Below, one piece after another: positions 35,853 through 45,160 of a DNA stretch of 64,000 nt. The notes below the pieces were generated by a model. It searched no databases. It saw nothing but the letters and a program-made list of their open reading frames with translations, and was not told where the DNA came from. Location: positions 1 through 64,000 of the forward strand of contig CAWKLL010000036.1 of NCBI GenBank assembly GCA_963850255.1, written 5' to 3'. A program made the position numbers and the translations under genes. Position 1 is the stretch's first letter. The number at the start of each line of letters is the position of its first letter. Origin of the DNA: J054 sp963850255. Its GTDB lineage: Bacteria; Pseudomonadota; Gammaproteobacteria; Steroidobacterales; GCA-2729495.

Positions 35853-38583
35853 ATGTCTTCGGAAAAACAAGCACTGGAACAGGTTGTCACGCTGGCCGAG
35901 TTCGAGGAGGTCTTTGCAGATTTTCTCGGCGGGAACGTCAGCCTTGCGCAAATGCGCCAGTGCTTGCTGGACGTCATTACCAGTGATGCCGATGCCCTGC
36001 CCAAGGTACAGGCACAAATAGACGCTGCCATGTATTCGGGTCGACTGCCCGAACAAACCTGGGAGAACCTGATCGCCGAAATCGATCACCTGGTCTCTGA
36101 GAACACACCTACGGAATGGTCCGATGATGCCGAGATCATCGCCGACGAAGACGAAGAGCCGCTTCTGACCTTTGGCAACGATGGCCCCATGCTGTTTGAC
36201 GAAGAGCTGGTCGAGCCGCCGGTCCTGGTTGAGCCAGTGCTGGTTGTAGCGGCAGAGACACCGGATCAAACGCTCGCACAACAGGAGCCCGTCGCCGCGC
36301 ATGCGCCAAGCCCGCCGAAGCTGCCGCCGCAAGAAGAACCCTTGGAAGTGTCAGCCGGCACCGAATCCACCCAGCCGATGCCGGCGGAAACCAAGCATGA
36401 CTTGCCGCCGGGAACCGTGCTGGAAGATCGTTTCGTGCTGGTTTCCAGAATTGAGAGCGGCAGCATGGGCACGGTTTACAAAGCCCTGGACCAACAGCGC
36501 AAAGATGCCGGCGCTGAAGATCCATGGGTTGCCATCAAACTCATAACTGCTGATTTCAGTACCCACTCCGCGGCCGCCGACGCGCTTAAGAACGAAGCAA
36601 AAATCGGTTGCCAACTTCAGCATCCGAATATTGTGTGTACCCATGCCCTGCATGAGGACGGCGAACATATATTTATCAGCATGGAATGGCTGGACGGTGA
36701 AAGCCTGAGCCAATTGCTGGACCGCAAACGTCCGCATACCATTCCGCGCGAACAGGCGCTGAATATCATCGAACAGCTGGCCCTGGGTCTGGCCCATGCC
36801 CACGCGCAGGGCGTGGTGCATGCAGACATCAAGCCCGGCAATGTCTATATCACTCAAACCGGCGGAATCAAATTGCTGGACTTCGGCATTGCGCGCCACG
36901 ATGACGACATGCCGGCAGCAAATGGTTTGCTGGCGCGCACACCTGCCTATGCCAGCTGCGAAGTTCTCGAGGGCGGCGATACCGTCAGCCAGGACGATCT
37001 GTTTTCGCTGGCCGCGGTCGCCTATCGGGTACTGGCTGGCAAGCGACCGTTCGGCAGTGCGAACGCACTCGAAGCAGAAAGCGAACAGCGTGAGCCGGTG
37101 CCGGTGCCGGGCCTGGCTCCACAGCAATGGAGAGCGCTACGCGCAGCACTGGCCTGGCGACGCGAAGACCGCAGCGCCGACGTGCAGTCTTTTATCACTG
37201 AATTTTTCGGCGAAGAAGAAATCGTGCTTGCGACGCCGGAACCACCGGTTGTCAGCCAGGTTCAGCCGGCAACACCCGTGCCAGAAGCCACGGCGCCGGA
37301 ACCCGAAGTAGTCATCAACGAGGTACCGAAGCCTGCGGTCATTCCCGCAACGGTGAATACAGCAGAAAGCGCGGCGGAATCTCTAGACCTCGACACGCTG
37401 GATGACGACGAAGCATCAGGGCGCGGGTGGTTACGGCCGGCTATCGCCGCCACGGTCGTGGGCCTGGCTATTGGTGCCGGATTCCTGTTTTTCGGCGGTG
37501 AGCAGCCCGCGGGGGAGCAAGCGCTCAGCGCGACCCGCAGCAACCCGCCGCCACGAAGCGCCGAACCCTCGGCTAAAGGCATGCCGCTGGCATCGGCCGA
37601 GGCGGAATCAGCTGCGCCGATACCAGCGCCTGCCGATGGCGGCCAGAGTCCCGACGCGACCCTGTCCATGGGCCCTGCCGGGGAAGAACTGATGGCGTTC
37701 ATGCCGGGCACAGGCATCGCCGTTGCCGAGCGGACAGCCGAACCCGGCAGCAGCGATACGGACGAGGTTAGCGCCATCGCGCAAACCATAGACGATGCGG
37801 CCGAGCCTCCGGCATCAGCCACCGTGGTTGTGGCGACGGTGGCAGCTGTCACGCCGGAACCGCGCCCAGCCTGAAGCTGGCGTTGACACGGCTTCAGCAG
37901 CTGCGGACAGCGCCGACAGTCCGGATACAGCCGATAAACCTGCGCCGAAAGAACCTGTGGCGCAGGACTCGGTAGAACCGACAAGCGTCTCCGCAGCCGT
38001 CAGTGTCGCCGTTGTCGCAGCGCAAGCCGAGGACGAAGCCAACGGGGTCGAGCAAACCGTAGCTGAAAGCCCCGCCGCGCCGGAACCTGTGCAGAGCAGC
38101 GAACCGCCCGCAGAACCAGAGCGAGATACCGTCGAATTACCGACCGAACCCGTGCTGGCTTCTACACTAAGCCTGGCAATGGTCAGCCCGGACAGCGAGC
38201 CGCGACAGGAAGCTGTCGAACAGGTAACCGTGCCGGTTCCGGAAAGCGCAGTTGCGCCAGACCCTGAAGACTATGGGCCGCCCGGGGAATTCGCGCCGGT
38301 GAAGATTGAAGAGGTGTTGATGTCAACCCTGAAATTCGATCGCTTCGTCGAGCCCAAGTTTCCGCGACGGGCGAGCAAACGCGACATCACGGGCTGGGTC
38401 GACGTGGCTTTCGTCGTATCGAGCGGCGGTGAAACATCCGACATTAAGGTGCTTGCGGCAGAACCGGGTGGCGTATTCGAAGAATCCGCCATCGCAGCTG
38501 TAGAGCGCTGGCGATTCAAGGCGCGCAAAGTCGATGGTGAAGCCGTCGCCAGCCGAACGAAAATTCGACTGCGCTTTGACTGA
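35853..38583 (+). CDS. Hanks-type Ser/Thr kinase with periplasmic TonB C-terminal domain (frameshifted)
   Basis: Domain order: helical N-terminal region (about 1-85), acidic/Pro linker, Hanks kinase (about 190-450), linker, one membrane helix (about 527-548, IAATVVGLAIGAGFLFFGG), a long Ala/Pro/Glu periplasmic linker, and a TonB C-terminal domain in the last 90 residues (VEPKFPRRASKRDITGWVDV, EESAIAAVERWRFKARKVDG). Kinase motifs present: glycine loop ESGSMGTVYKA, VAIKLI Lys, HADIKPGN catalytic loop, DFGIA. A one-base frame change near 37868 moves PEPRP into EAGVDTASAAADS. The product would join a cytoplasmic kinase to a periplasmic domain that normally contacts outer-membrane receptors. I start at ATG 35853; a TTG at 35829 is also possible. 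Confidence 0.88.
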
Positions 38584-38604
38584 AGCCGCAGCGCCAGCGG
38601 TCGC

Positions 38605-39402
38605 CTAGTAACCCAACGGCCCAAACACGTCGCGCTTGCGAAACAGGCTGGTGAAGAAACGCCAGCGAACCTTGCCAGGCGTAAGCCAGCGCACGGCCGC
38701 AGCATTTTTATCAGCCGCCAGCATGCCCTCCACAAGGAACGGGGTTACCGTTTCCACCCGGTCAGCCAGAATATTCAGTATCTTCTTGCTCTGCTCCCAG
38801 CGCTTGCCACGCTGGTCCGGCGGCGGCACCAGCAGGTCGGTTACGACGATACCCGGACTCAGGTAACACATTTTTACGGGCGTCTTCTTTAATTCCAACG
38901 CCAGCGCCTTGGTCAGATACTTCACCGCATATTTTGTTGAGCCGTAAGGCGCCACGGCAGGACGAACCTGGCCATTGCTGCCAAAACCCTCCATGTTGAA
39001 AATGCGCCCGCTACCTTGCTGGTACATTCCGGGAATAGCGACCCGACAACCGTTCATCAGGCCGATCAGGTTAGTCTGCACCGTTAGCGCAAAGTCTTCC
39101 GGCGGCACGGCGAAGAACGGCGCTTTTACGCCGTCGCGGCCGGCATTGTTCACCCAGATGTCGACACTGCCAAGAGCTGCAACGGCGGCATCCCAGAGCG
39201 CCTGCACCTGTTCGTAGTCGGCGACGTCACAAGCCTGCCCCGCGATGCGGCGATCCGGCCATTCGCGCTGCAACTCGCCGACGGTCTGGCTGACGGCTGC
39301 CTCGCGGCGACTGGAAATGACGACATCGTGGCCACGGCGCAGAAATTCCACGGCCATACCCCGGCCGATACCCTTGGTGCTGCCCGTTATGACGATGTTC
39401 AT
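38605..39402 (-). CDS. Short-chain dehydrogenase/reductase, NYC1-like subgroup
   Basis: A 265-residue SDR: cofactor motif VITGSTKGIGRGMAVEFLRR, NNAGRDG, active-site YGSTK, and LSPGIVVTDLLVPPP. The Ser of the usual catalytic triad is missing; the strand reads IFNMEGFGSNGQ where most SDRs have a Ser pair. The same replacement, together with SPGIVVTDLL, resembles chlorophyll b reductase-like NYC1/NOL proteins, though the organism shows no sign of phototrophy, so the substrate is unknown. ATG 39402 was chosen because GGAG lies 10 bases upstream and the Rossmann motif begins there; the frame is open to 39513. Divergent to the cytochrome gene. Confidence 0.85.
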   Translation of the reverse strand: MNIVITGSTKGIGRGMAVEFLRRGHDVVISSRREAAVSQTVGELQREWPDRRIAGQACDVADYEQVQALWDAAVAALGSVDIWVNNAGRDGVKAPFFAVPPEDFALTVQTNLIGLMNGCRVAIPGMYQQGSGRIFNMEGFGSNGQVRPAVAPYGSTKYAVKYLTKALALELKKTPVKMCYLSPGIVVTDLLVPPPDQRGKRWEQSKKILNILADRVETVTPFLVEGMLAADKNAAAVRWLTPGKVRWRFFTSLFRKRDVFGPLGY

Positions 39403-39583
39403 ACTGAATCTCCGATGATATAGATGGCCAGGCAATTTAGTTCTGCTAGGCTCGGCGCAAGAATGGTAACGGCTGGATCGCGCTGCCGGGCTGTCAATCG
39501 GCGATTCTGGCACCGCTGAACCGCGCTGCGGTATGCAGCCGCTGCTGAAGCTTTTTCAACCAGCCCACAGGACTTTTGCCATC

Positions 39584-39880
39584 ATGCTGCAGCCCATTGC
39601 CCAATTCCTGCTTTTACTCGGACTGTTAATCGCTGGCAGCGCCACGGCTGGCGGCCACCAGCAGACTGAAAGCGCCGGCCAGGGCCTGCCTGGTGAGACC
39701 AAGGCGCAACTTTGCATGGGCTGCCACCAGGCCGGTGACTTTGACGGCTTCAGCCAGGCAATCATTGCCGAAGCGATTCAGGCTGTGAATGAAGAACAGC
39801 GCTCGCACCCGACGATCGGGGAGCTCTCGGCCCAGGAAATCACCGAAATCAGCGCCTACTTCGACGCGATCTCCGATTGA
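39584..39880 (+). CDS. Small exported c-type cytochrome
   Basis: About 98 residues: signal peptide (IAQFLLLLGLLIAGSATAG) and one heme-binding motif CMGCH, then helices ending TEISAYFDAISD. It resembles class I cytochromes that donate or accept electrons in the periplasm; the distal Met ligand is not obvious, so the axial coordination is uncertain. ATG 39584 follows AGGA; an upstream in-frame ATG at 39533 would add an unneeded extension. Its stop overlaps the TTG start of pgl, so the two are translationally coupled. Confidence 0.82.
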   Translation: MLQPIAQFLLLLGLLIAGSATAGGHQQTESAGQGLPGETKAQLCMGCHQAGDFDGFSQAIIAEAIQAVNEEQRSHPTIGELSAQEITEISAYFDAISD

Positions 39881-40594
39881 AACCGGATAGCTGGCAGGTA
39901 TTTTCTGATTCCGACGCGCTGGCCAGCGCCGCCGCTCATTCGATACTCGCAGTGGCCGCCAGAAGCGTTCGCACGGCAGGGCAGTTTTCACCTGGCATTG
40001 CCAGGCGGTACAACACCGATAGAAACCTTTCGGCATCTGCGCCATGCCGAAGTCGACTGGTCCGAATGGCAGATTTTTTTCGGCGACGAGCGTTGCCTGC
40101 CAGCCGGCGACCCCGAACGTAACGACAGCGTTGCGGACCGTCATTGGTTGCAGCACGTCAAGTTACGCGCGGATCAGATTCATCGAATTCCAGCCGAGTT
40201 GGGTCCGGATAAAGCCGCGCAAGCCTATGCCACAACACTGGCAGCTGCCCGCCGGCTTGATCTGGTGTTGTTGGGGCTGGGCGAGGACGGTCATACAGCC
40301 AGCCTGTTCCCCGCCGCGCCGCTGGGAAACGCTGCCGATGCACCCGCCGTATTGGGCGTGCAGAGCGCACCCAAGTTGCCGCGACAACGGGTCAGCCTGA
40401 GTGTGAGCAGCATCAATGCCGCCGACACTGTGCTGGTTCTGGCCAGTGGCAGGAACAAGGCGAACGCCGTTGCACGCTGGTGCCGCGGCGACAGCCTGCC
40501 GATCAGCGCTATCCGGCCAAGCGGTACCCTGCAGGTTATGTTGACGGCTGACGCTGCCGGCGACGCCCATTGGCCGACCTCAACTGGCCGATGA
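39877..40594 (+). CDS. pgl: 6-phosphogluconolactonase (frameshifted)
   Basis: The gene begins at TTG 39877 (overlapping the cytochrome stop, TTGA) with LKPDSWQVFSDSDALASAAA. The frame changes near 39988 in a run of four T, and the family motifs follow: FHLALPGGTTPIETFRHL, WQIFFGDERCLPA, LVLLGLGEDGHTASLFP. These are the phosphate and active-site segments of DevB-type 6-phosphogluconolactonases, which hydrolyse 6-phosphogluconolactone in the pentose phosphate pathway. Other genes of that pathway are not nearby. The homopolymer at the break suggests a sequencing error. Confidence 0.88.
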
Positions 40595-40658
40595 TTGCAT
40601 TCAGACCCGCCTTTACCGACACTCGAAGCACTGCTTGACCGGATCAACTGATCGACAC

Positions 40659-41597
40659 ATGGCTGGATCTTCACGCAAAGCGATCTACGCGGCGCTAGTC
40701 GGCAATGGGCTGATTGCTGTCACCAAGTTTGGCGCAGCCGCCTTTACCGGCAGTGCCGCGATGTTGTCCGAAGGCATCCACTCACTGGTAGACACGGGCA
40801 ACCAGGTCCTGCTGTTACTCGGTCTCCAGCGTGCCGGCCGACCACCCAGCAAAGAGTTTCCTTTTGGCCACGGTAAAGAGGTTTATTTCTGGTCCTTTGC
40901 GGTCGCCATACTGATCTTTGCACTTGGCGCCGGTATTTCCATATATCAGGGCGTCATTCACATCCTGGAACCCGCAGAAATTGAAAATGTACGCGTCAAC
41001 TACATCGTATTGGGACTCGCGATCCTGTTCGAAGCCGGCGCTTTCGCGGTTGCCTATCGTGAGTTTGCCGCGCACAAGGGCGAGCTTGGATTCCTGGAAG
41101 CCGTCAAACGCGGCAAGGACCCCAGCCTCTACGTGGTCTTGTTCGAGGACGGCGCAGCGATGCTCGGCTTGCTGGTTGCCCTCGGCGGCATTGCCCTGGC
41201 CGAGGTCACCGGCAATCCGGTATTTGACGGCGTTGCCTCGTTACTGATCGGAATCATTCTTGCTCTGACCGCCGTTTGGCTGGCCTACGAAACACAGTCT
41301 TTACTGATCGGCGAAAGCGCATCGAGCTGGATCGTCAAGGACATTCGCCAGACCCTGACACGCAGTGAGGTCATTACGAGCATTAACGAGGTTGCCAGCC
41401 TGCATATGGGCCCCAACTTCATTCTGGTTACCATCAGTGTGGACTTTGCAGAAAACTTGAGCGCCAGCGATGTGGAAGCCGAGGTTTCGGCGTTGACGCG
41501 CGCCATCAAAGCTATTGATCCCGACGTGCGCCGGGTATTTATAGAGGCGCAAAAACCCGGCGACCACCGGCGTGAAGTAGCGGAGTCCCTGAACTGA
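40659..41597 (+). CDS. Cation diffusion facilitator, SLC30A9 (ZnT9)-like
   Basis: A 312-residue inner-membrane protein with six helices and a C-terminal cytoplasmic domain. Metal-site motifs: MLSEGIHSLVDTGNQ in helix 2 and LFEDGAAMLGLLVAL in helix 5, with PFGHGKEVYFWSF between. The HSL-x-D-T-x-NQ and FED-x-AA pattern fits the ZnT9-like CDF branch rather than the HMLTD-type ZitB branch. Such proteins export zinc or a similar divalent cation using the proton gradient. Start ATG 40659; a TTG at 40635 also fits. Its last bases overlap the next gene. Confidence 0.9.
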   Translation: MAGSSRKAIYAALVGNGLIAVTKFGAAAFTGSAAMLSEGIHSLVDTGNQVLLLLGLQRAGRPPSKEFPFGHGKEVYFWSFAVAILIFALGAGISIYQGVIHILEPAEIENVRVNYIVLGLAILFEAGAFAVAYREFAAHKGELGFLEAVKRGKDPSLYVVLFEDGAAMLGLLVALGGIALAEVTGNPVFDGVASLLIGIILALTAVWLAYETQSLLIGESASSWIVKDIRQTLTRSEVITSINEVASLHMGPNFILVTISVDFAENLSASDVEAEVSALTRAIKAIDPDVRRVFIEAQKPGDHRREVAESLN

Positions 41598-42616
41598 CCC
41601 GGGCGTCTTTAGCCGCTCTCGGGCTGGCACTATTTCTTGCTGGCTGCGCACCCGCGCCAGCGCCAGCAACGCTGCGATTCGAAGGCATCACCATGGGCAC
41701 GGTTTACAACGTGCGCCTGACCAGGCTGCCCGGCGGATTCGAGCTCGCGGAAGTTGCCGCGCTGGTCGATGCGGAACTGCTGCAAGTAAACGCTGCCATG
41801 TCGACTTATGATCCGCAGTCGGAGTTGTCGCGCTTTAACACCCAGGCCAGCACTGAATGGTTCCGGGTATCGCGCAGCCTGGCGAGCATAGTCGCCGAGG
41901 CTCAGCGCATCGCAGAAATTAGCGAGGGCGCTTTCGACATCACGGCCGGGCCGCTGGTAGACCTGTGGGGATTCGGTCCGGAACGCGGTCGCCAGGCGCC
42001 ACCCGCAGAGAGCGAACTTAAAGCGGCCCGAGCCCAGGTTGGTCATCACTTGTTGTTGGTTCGAACCGATCCGCCGGCGCTAAAAAAGCAGCAAGGAGAT
42101 TTGCGGGCAGACCTGTCAGCCATCGCCAAAGGCCATGGTGTTGATCGCGTCGCCCTGCGCTTGGAAGACCTGGGCATCCGCAACTACCTGGTAGAGATCG
42201 GCGGCGAGGTGCGCGCATTGGGCCGCCGGGCCGACGGCAAGCCCTGGCAAATCGGTGTCGAACGTCCCGGCGGCCAGGGACAAGCAGTCCGGCAGATATT
42301 GCCCCTGACCGGCGGCGCCCTGGCGACTTCAGGTGACTATAGAAATTTTTTCAGCAATGCCGGTCGGCGTTACAGCCACATTATTGATCCGCGCAACGGC
42401 CAGCCCATCGCACATGCGCTGGCCGCGGTTACCGTATTTGCGCCGGACTGTGCCAGCGCCGATGCCTGGGCCACCGCCCTGAGCGTGCTCGGACCCGAGG
42501 CCGGTCTTGCCCTTGCAGAACAACTGCAACTCGCCGCGATGTTCGTACTGCGCGATGGTGAGAATTTCACCGACCTGCGCAGCCGCGCGTTTGACTCGGC
42601 ATTTGCCGAGCACTGA
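41594..42616 (+). CDS. apbE: ApbE lipoprotein, FAD:protein FMN transferase, probably CTG-initiated
   Basis: The catalytic body contains GITMGTVYNVRL, AMSTYDPQSELSRFN, DITAGPLVDLWGFGP, DLSAIAKGHGVD, YLVEIGGEVRALG, and RRYSHIIDPRNGQPIA, the FAD- and metal-binding signatures of flavin transferases, which attach FMN to Thr/Ser of periplasmic flavoproteins. Upstream of the first ATG (41693) the same frame encodes a lipoprotein signal, LTRASLAALGLALFLAGCAP, with the lipobox LAGC. No ATG, GTG or TTG exists between the in-frame stop at 41573 and this signal. CTG at 41594 does, eight bases after GGAG, and overlaps the CDF stop as CTGA. I take it as the start. Confidence 0.85.
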   Translation: MTRASLAALGLALFLAGCAPAPAPATLRFEGITMGTVYNVRLTRLPGGFELAEVAALVDAELLQVNAAMSTYDPQSELSRFNTQASTEWFRVSRSLASIVAEAQRIAEISEGAFDITAGPLVDLWGFGPERGRQAPPAESELKAARAQVGHHLLLVRTDPPALKKQQGDLRADLSAIAKGHGVDRVALRLEDLGIRNYLVEIGGEVRALGRRADGKPWQIGVERPGGQGQAVRQILPLTGGALATSGDYRNFFSNAGRRYSHIIDPRNGQPIAHALAAVTVFAPDCASADAWATALSVLGPEAGLALAEQLQLAAMFVLRDGENFTDLRSRAFDSAFAEH

Positions 42617-42648
42617 AAACGCACGCTGCCGTTACCCGGGAGACGCCC

Positions 42649-43017
42649 ATGATCGATCACATCGGACTGCTGGTCAGCGATTTTACGACCAGTCGCGAAT
42701 TCTATCGGCCGGTACTCGAAGCCCTCGGTTTCGGCCTGGTTGAAGAACATGCGCAGCGTGCCGGCTTTGGGCCGCCGGGCATGCCACTGTTCTGGATCTA
42801 CCAGGGCGATGCTGCGCGCAGCGAGGTGCACGTTGCCCTGCGCGCAACGGATCGCGCCGAGGTTGCGGCCTTCTATACCGCTGCAATGGCTGCCGGCGCT
42901 GTCAGTAATGGCGCGCCCGGATTGCGCCCCGAATATCACGCTAACTATTACGCAGCCTTTGTACGCGACCCCGACGGTAACAATCTGGAGGCCGTTTGCC
43001 ATCAAGCGGCGAGCTGA
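42649..43017 (+). CDS. VOC (glyoxalase-fold) family protein
   Basis: A 122-residue single-unit VOC protein: MIDHIGLLVSDFTTSREFYR opening, FWIYQGDAARSEVHVALRAT in the middle and DPDGNNLEAVCHQ at the end, with the His and Glu metal-ligand positions of the fold. GGGAG lies upstream of the ATG. The reaction is unknown. It lies 32 bases after apbE and 65 before the PQQ dehydrogenase gene on the same strand. Confidence 0.88.
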   Translation: MIDHIGLLVSDFTTSREFYRPVLEALGFGLVEEHAQRAGFGPPGMPLFWIYQGDAARSEVHVALRATDRAEVAAFYTAAMAAGAVSNGAPGLRPEYHANYYAAFVRDPDGNNLEAVCHQAAS

Positions 43018-43082
43018 TGCTTGACGACAGCCGTCGCCATCACGGCTGGCCGGGCAGAGTGCCGGCGCATAGACTTCGCTGT

Positions 43083-45088
43083 ATGAAAAAATATGGCGCG
43101 ATCATGGCTGCCGCCTGGCTGACCTGGCCGGCACTTTACGTTCCGGTAACCGCAGCATCGGACTGGAGCCATTACGGCGGCAACGCAGGTGGCCAGCAGT
43201 ATTCCGCGCTGGACCAGATCAACCGCAGCAACGTCGGACAACTGGAAGTTGCCTGGCAGTATCGCAGCGGAGAACTCGAGCGGCGCAGCGAGTTCGCCAA
43301 CGCTACAGCCAAAGTTCAGGTCAATCCTATTCTGCTGTCCGCGGCGGCCGGCGGCCACCTTGTGCTTTGCACACCGTTCAACCGCGTTATTGCCCTGGAT
43401 CCGGCCAATGGCCGGGAGCGCTGGGTATATGACCCGCAAATACGCATTGGTGGCTACGCCAGCGAGGGAGATCCCGAAGGACTGCGCAGCCCTGCGTTCG
43501 CCAACTGCCGCGGCCTCGCTTACTGGTTCGACAAAGAGTCCGAACCGAGATCGGCCTGCCGGCATCGCTTGTTGATGAATACCCACGATTTGCGTCTGAT
43601 CGCCATCAACGCCCGCGATGGCAAGCTGTGCGAAAACTTCGGCGACAAGGGCAGCATCAACCTGGAAGCCGAGATACTGGCTGCTCAACCACCGGCGTCG
43701 GTGGGCGAGGTCAGGTTCGCCTCCCCGCCCGTGGTGGTCAACGGCGTGGTCGTCATCGGTTCGGTGGTGCGCGACAATCATCGCTTTAATGCGCCATCCG
43801 GCGCCGTGCGCGCCTTCGATGCACGTAGCGGCAAACCCCGCTGGACCTGGGATCCGATTCCGCGCGACGCCAGTGACCCGGCCTATGCCGAGTGGACGGC
43901 CGAGGCTGCAGCGACCACCGGCGGCGGCAATGTCTGGGGCCTGATGAGCGTCGATGAAAAACTCGACCTGGTTTACCTGCCCACCTCGGAGCCCTCGCCG
44001 GACTTTTATGGTGGGACGCGGCCGGGCGACAATCGCTATGCTGATTCCATCGTCGCCCTGCGCGGTTCCAGCGGTGAGATCGCCTGGCATTTTCAGACTA
44101 TTCATCACGACGTCTGGGACTACGACAATGCGGCGCAGCCAAGTTTTGCTGAACTCCGCAAAGACGACCGACCGTTCCCGGCCGTGGTGCTCGGTACGAA
44201 AACCGGCATGCTGTTTATCTTTCATCGCGAAACCGGCGAACCCTTCTTCCCCATCGAAGAGCGACCGAGTCCCCCAGGACGGCGTGCCCGGCGAACAGCT
44301 GTCGCCGACGCAGCCATTTCCAGTCAAGCCGCCACCGCTGCTGCCACATGATTTTTCCGCCGACGATTTCTGGGGCATCAGTATTTTTGATCGCGGCCAG
44401 TGCAGGCAGCGCTACGGGCAATACCGACTGGGACCGATCTACACGCCGCCGTCACTGCAGGGCACCGTGGTCATGCCATCTACTGCCGGCGGGATTAACT
44501 GGGGTGGCATGGCTATTGATCCACGCTCGCGAATCCTGGTCACCAAGGTTTTGCGCATGGCCCACTACGTCCAGCTTATTCCGCTGGAAGAACTGGCTGA
44601 TGCAGATCCGGCCGGCGAAAATGTCATGGGCGCGCCGGCACCATTGCTGGGTACCCCCTATGCCCTCAAACAGGGTCCCGTCGTTTCGCCCATGTTCACG
44701 CCCTGCTCGGCGCCGCCCTGGTCGGCGCTGGTGGCCGTGGACCTGCAAGCCGGCGACAATTCTCTGGCAATCGACGCTGGGCAGCCTGGACAAGCTGATG
44801 CCCATCCCCCTGCCCCTGCGCTGGGGCACGGCCAGCTTTGGCGGCCCGATGATCACGGCGGGTGGCCTGGTCTTTATCGGTGCCACCCAGGACGACCGCT
44901 TGCGCGCCTTCGACCTGGTCAGCGGTGAAGAGCTCTGGGACGCGGTACTTCCCACGGGCGCCTTCGCCATGCCCATGAGCTATGCCGTAAACGGTCGCCA
45001 ATTCGTGCTGGTGGCCGCCGGCGGACACCCCTTCGTGTACCAGAAACCCGGGGACACCCTGACGGCCTTCGCCCTGCCCGAGGACTAG
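43083..45088 (+). CDS. Exported PQQ-dependent dehydrogenase, glucose/quinate type (two frameshifts)
   Basis: A quinoprotein beta-propeller dehydrogenase with an N-terminal signal (MKKYGAIMAAAWLTWPALYV) and no extra membrane domain. Family marks: WSHYGGNAGGQQYSALDQIN, AWQYRSGELERR, CRHRLLMNTHDLRLIAINAR, WHFQTIHHDVWDYDNAAQPS, VLGTKTGMLFIFHRETGEPF with the catalytic Lys region, TAGGINWGGMAIDP, and the last propeller blade GTASFGGPMITAGGLVFIGA. The frame breaks near 44268 (after FFPIEERP, continuing VPQDGVPGEQL) and again near 44755 (DLQAG, then ILWQSTLGSLDK). It oxidises a sugar or alcohol in the periplasm and passes electrons to quinone or cytochrome. No PQQ biosynthesis gene is in the window. 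Confidence 0.87.
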
Positions 45089-45160
45089 CCCGCGGCCACG
45101 CGGTGGTCATTGCAGCAGCACAAGATCAACCGAATCGCCGCCTGCAACGAAACTAGCGGT

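Noticed and set aside
37262..37984. 240-codon Ala/Ser/Pro-rich minus-strand frame
   Set aside because: Antisense to the low-complexity linker of the kinase-TonB gene; repetitive composition explains the open frame.
43002..44378. 458-codon open frame on the minus strand
   Set aside because: It is antisense to the PQQ dehydrogenase, whose motifs are clear on the plus strand; the antisense product shows no family features and GC-rich codons keep such frames open by chance.
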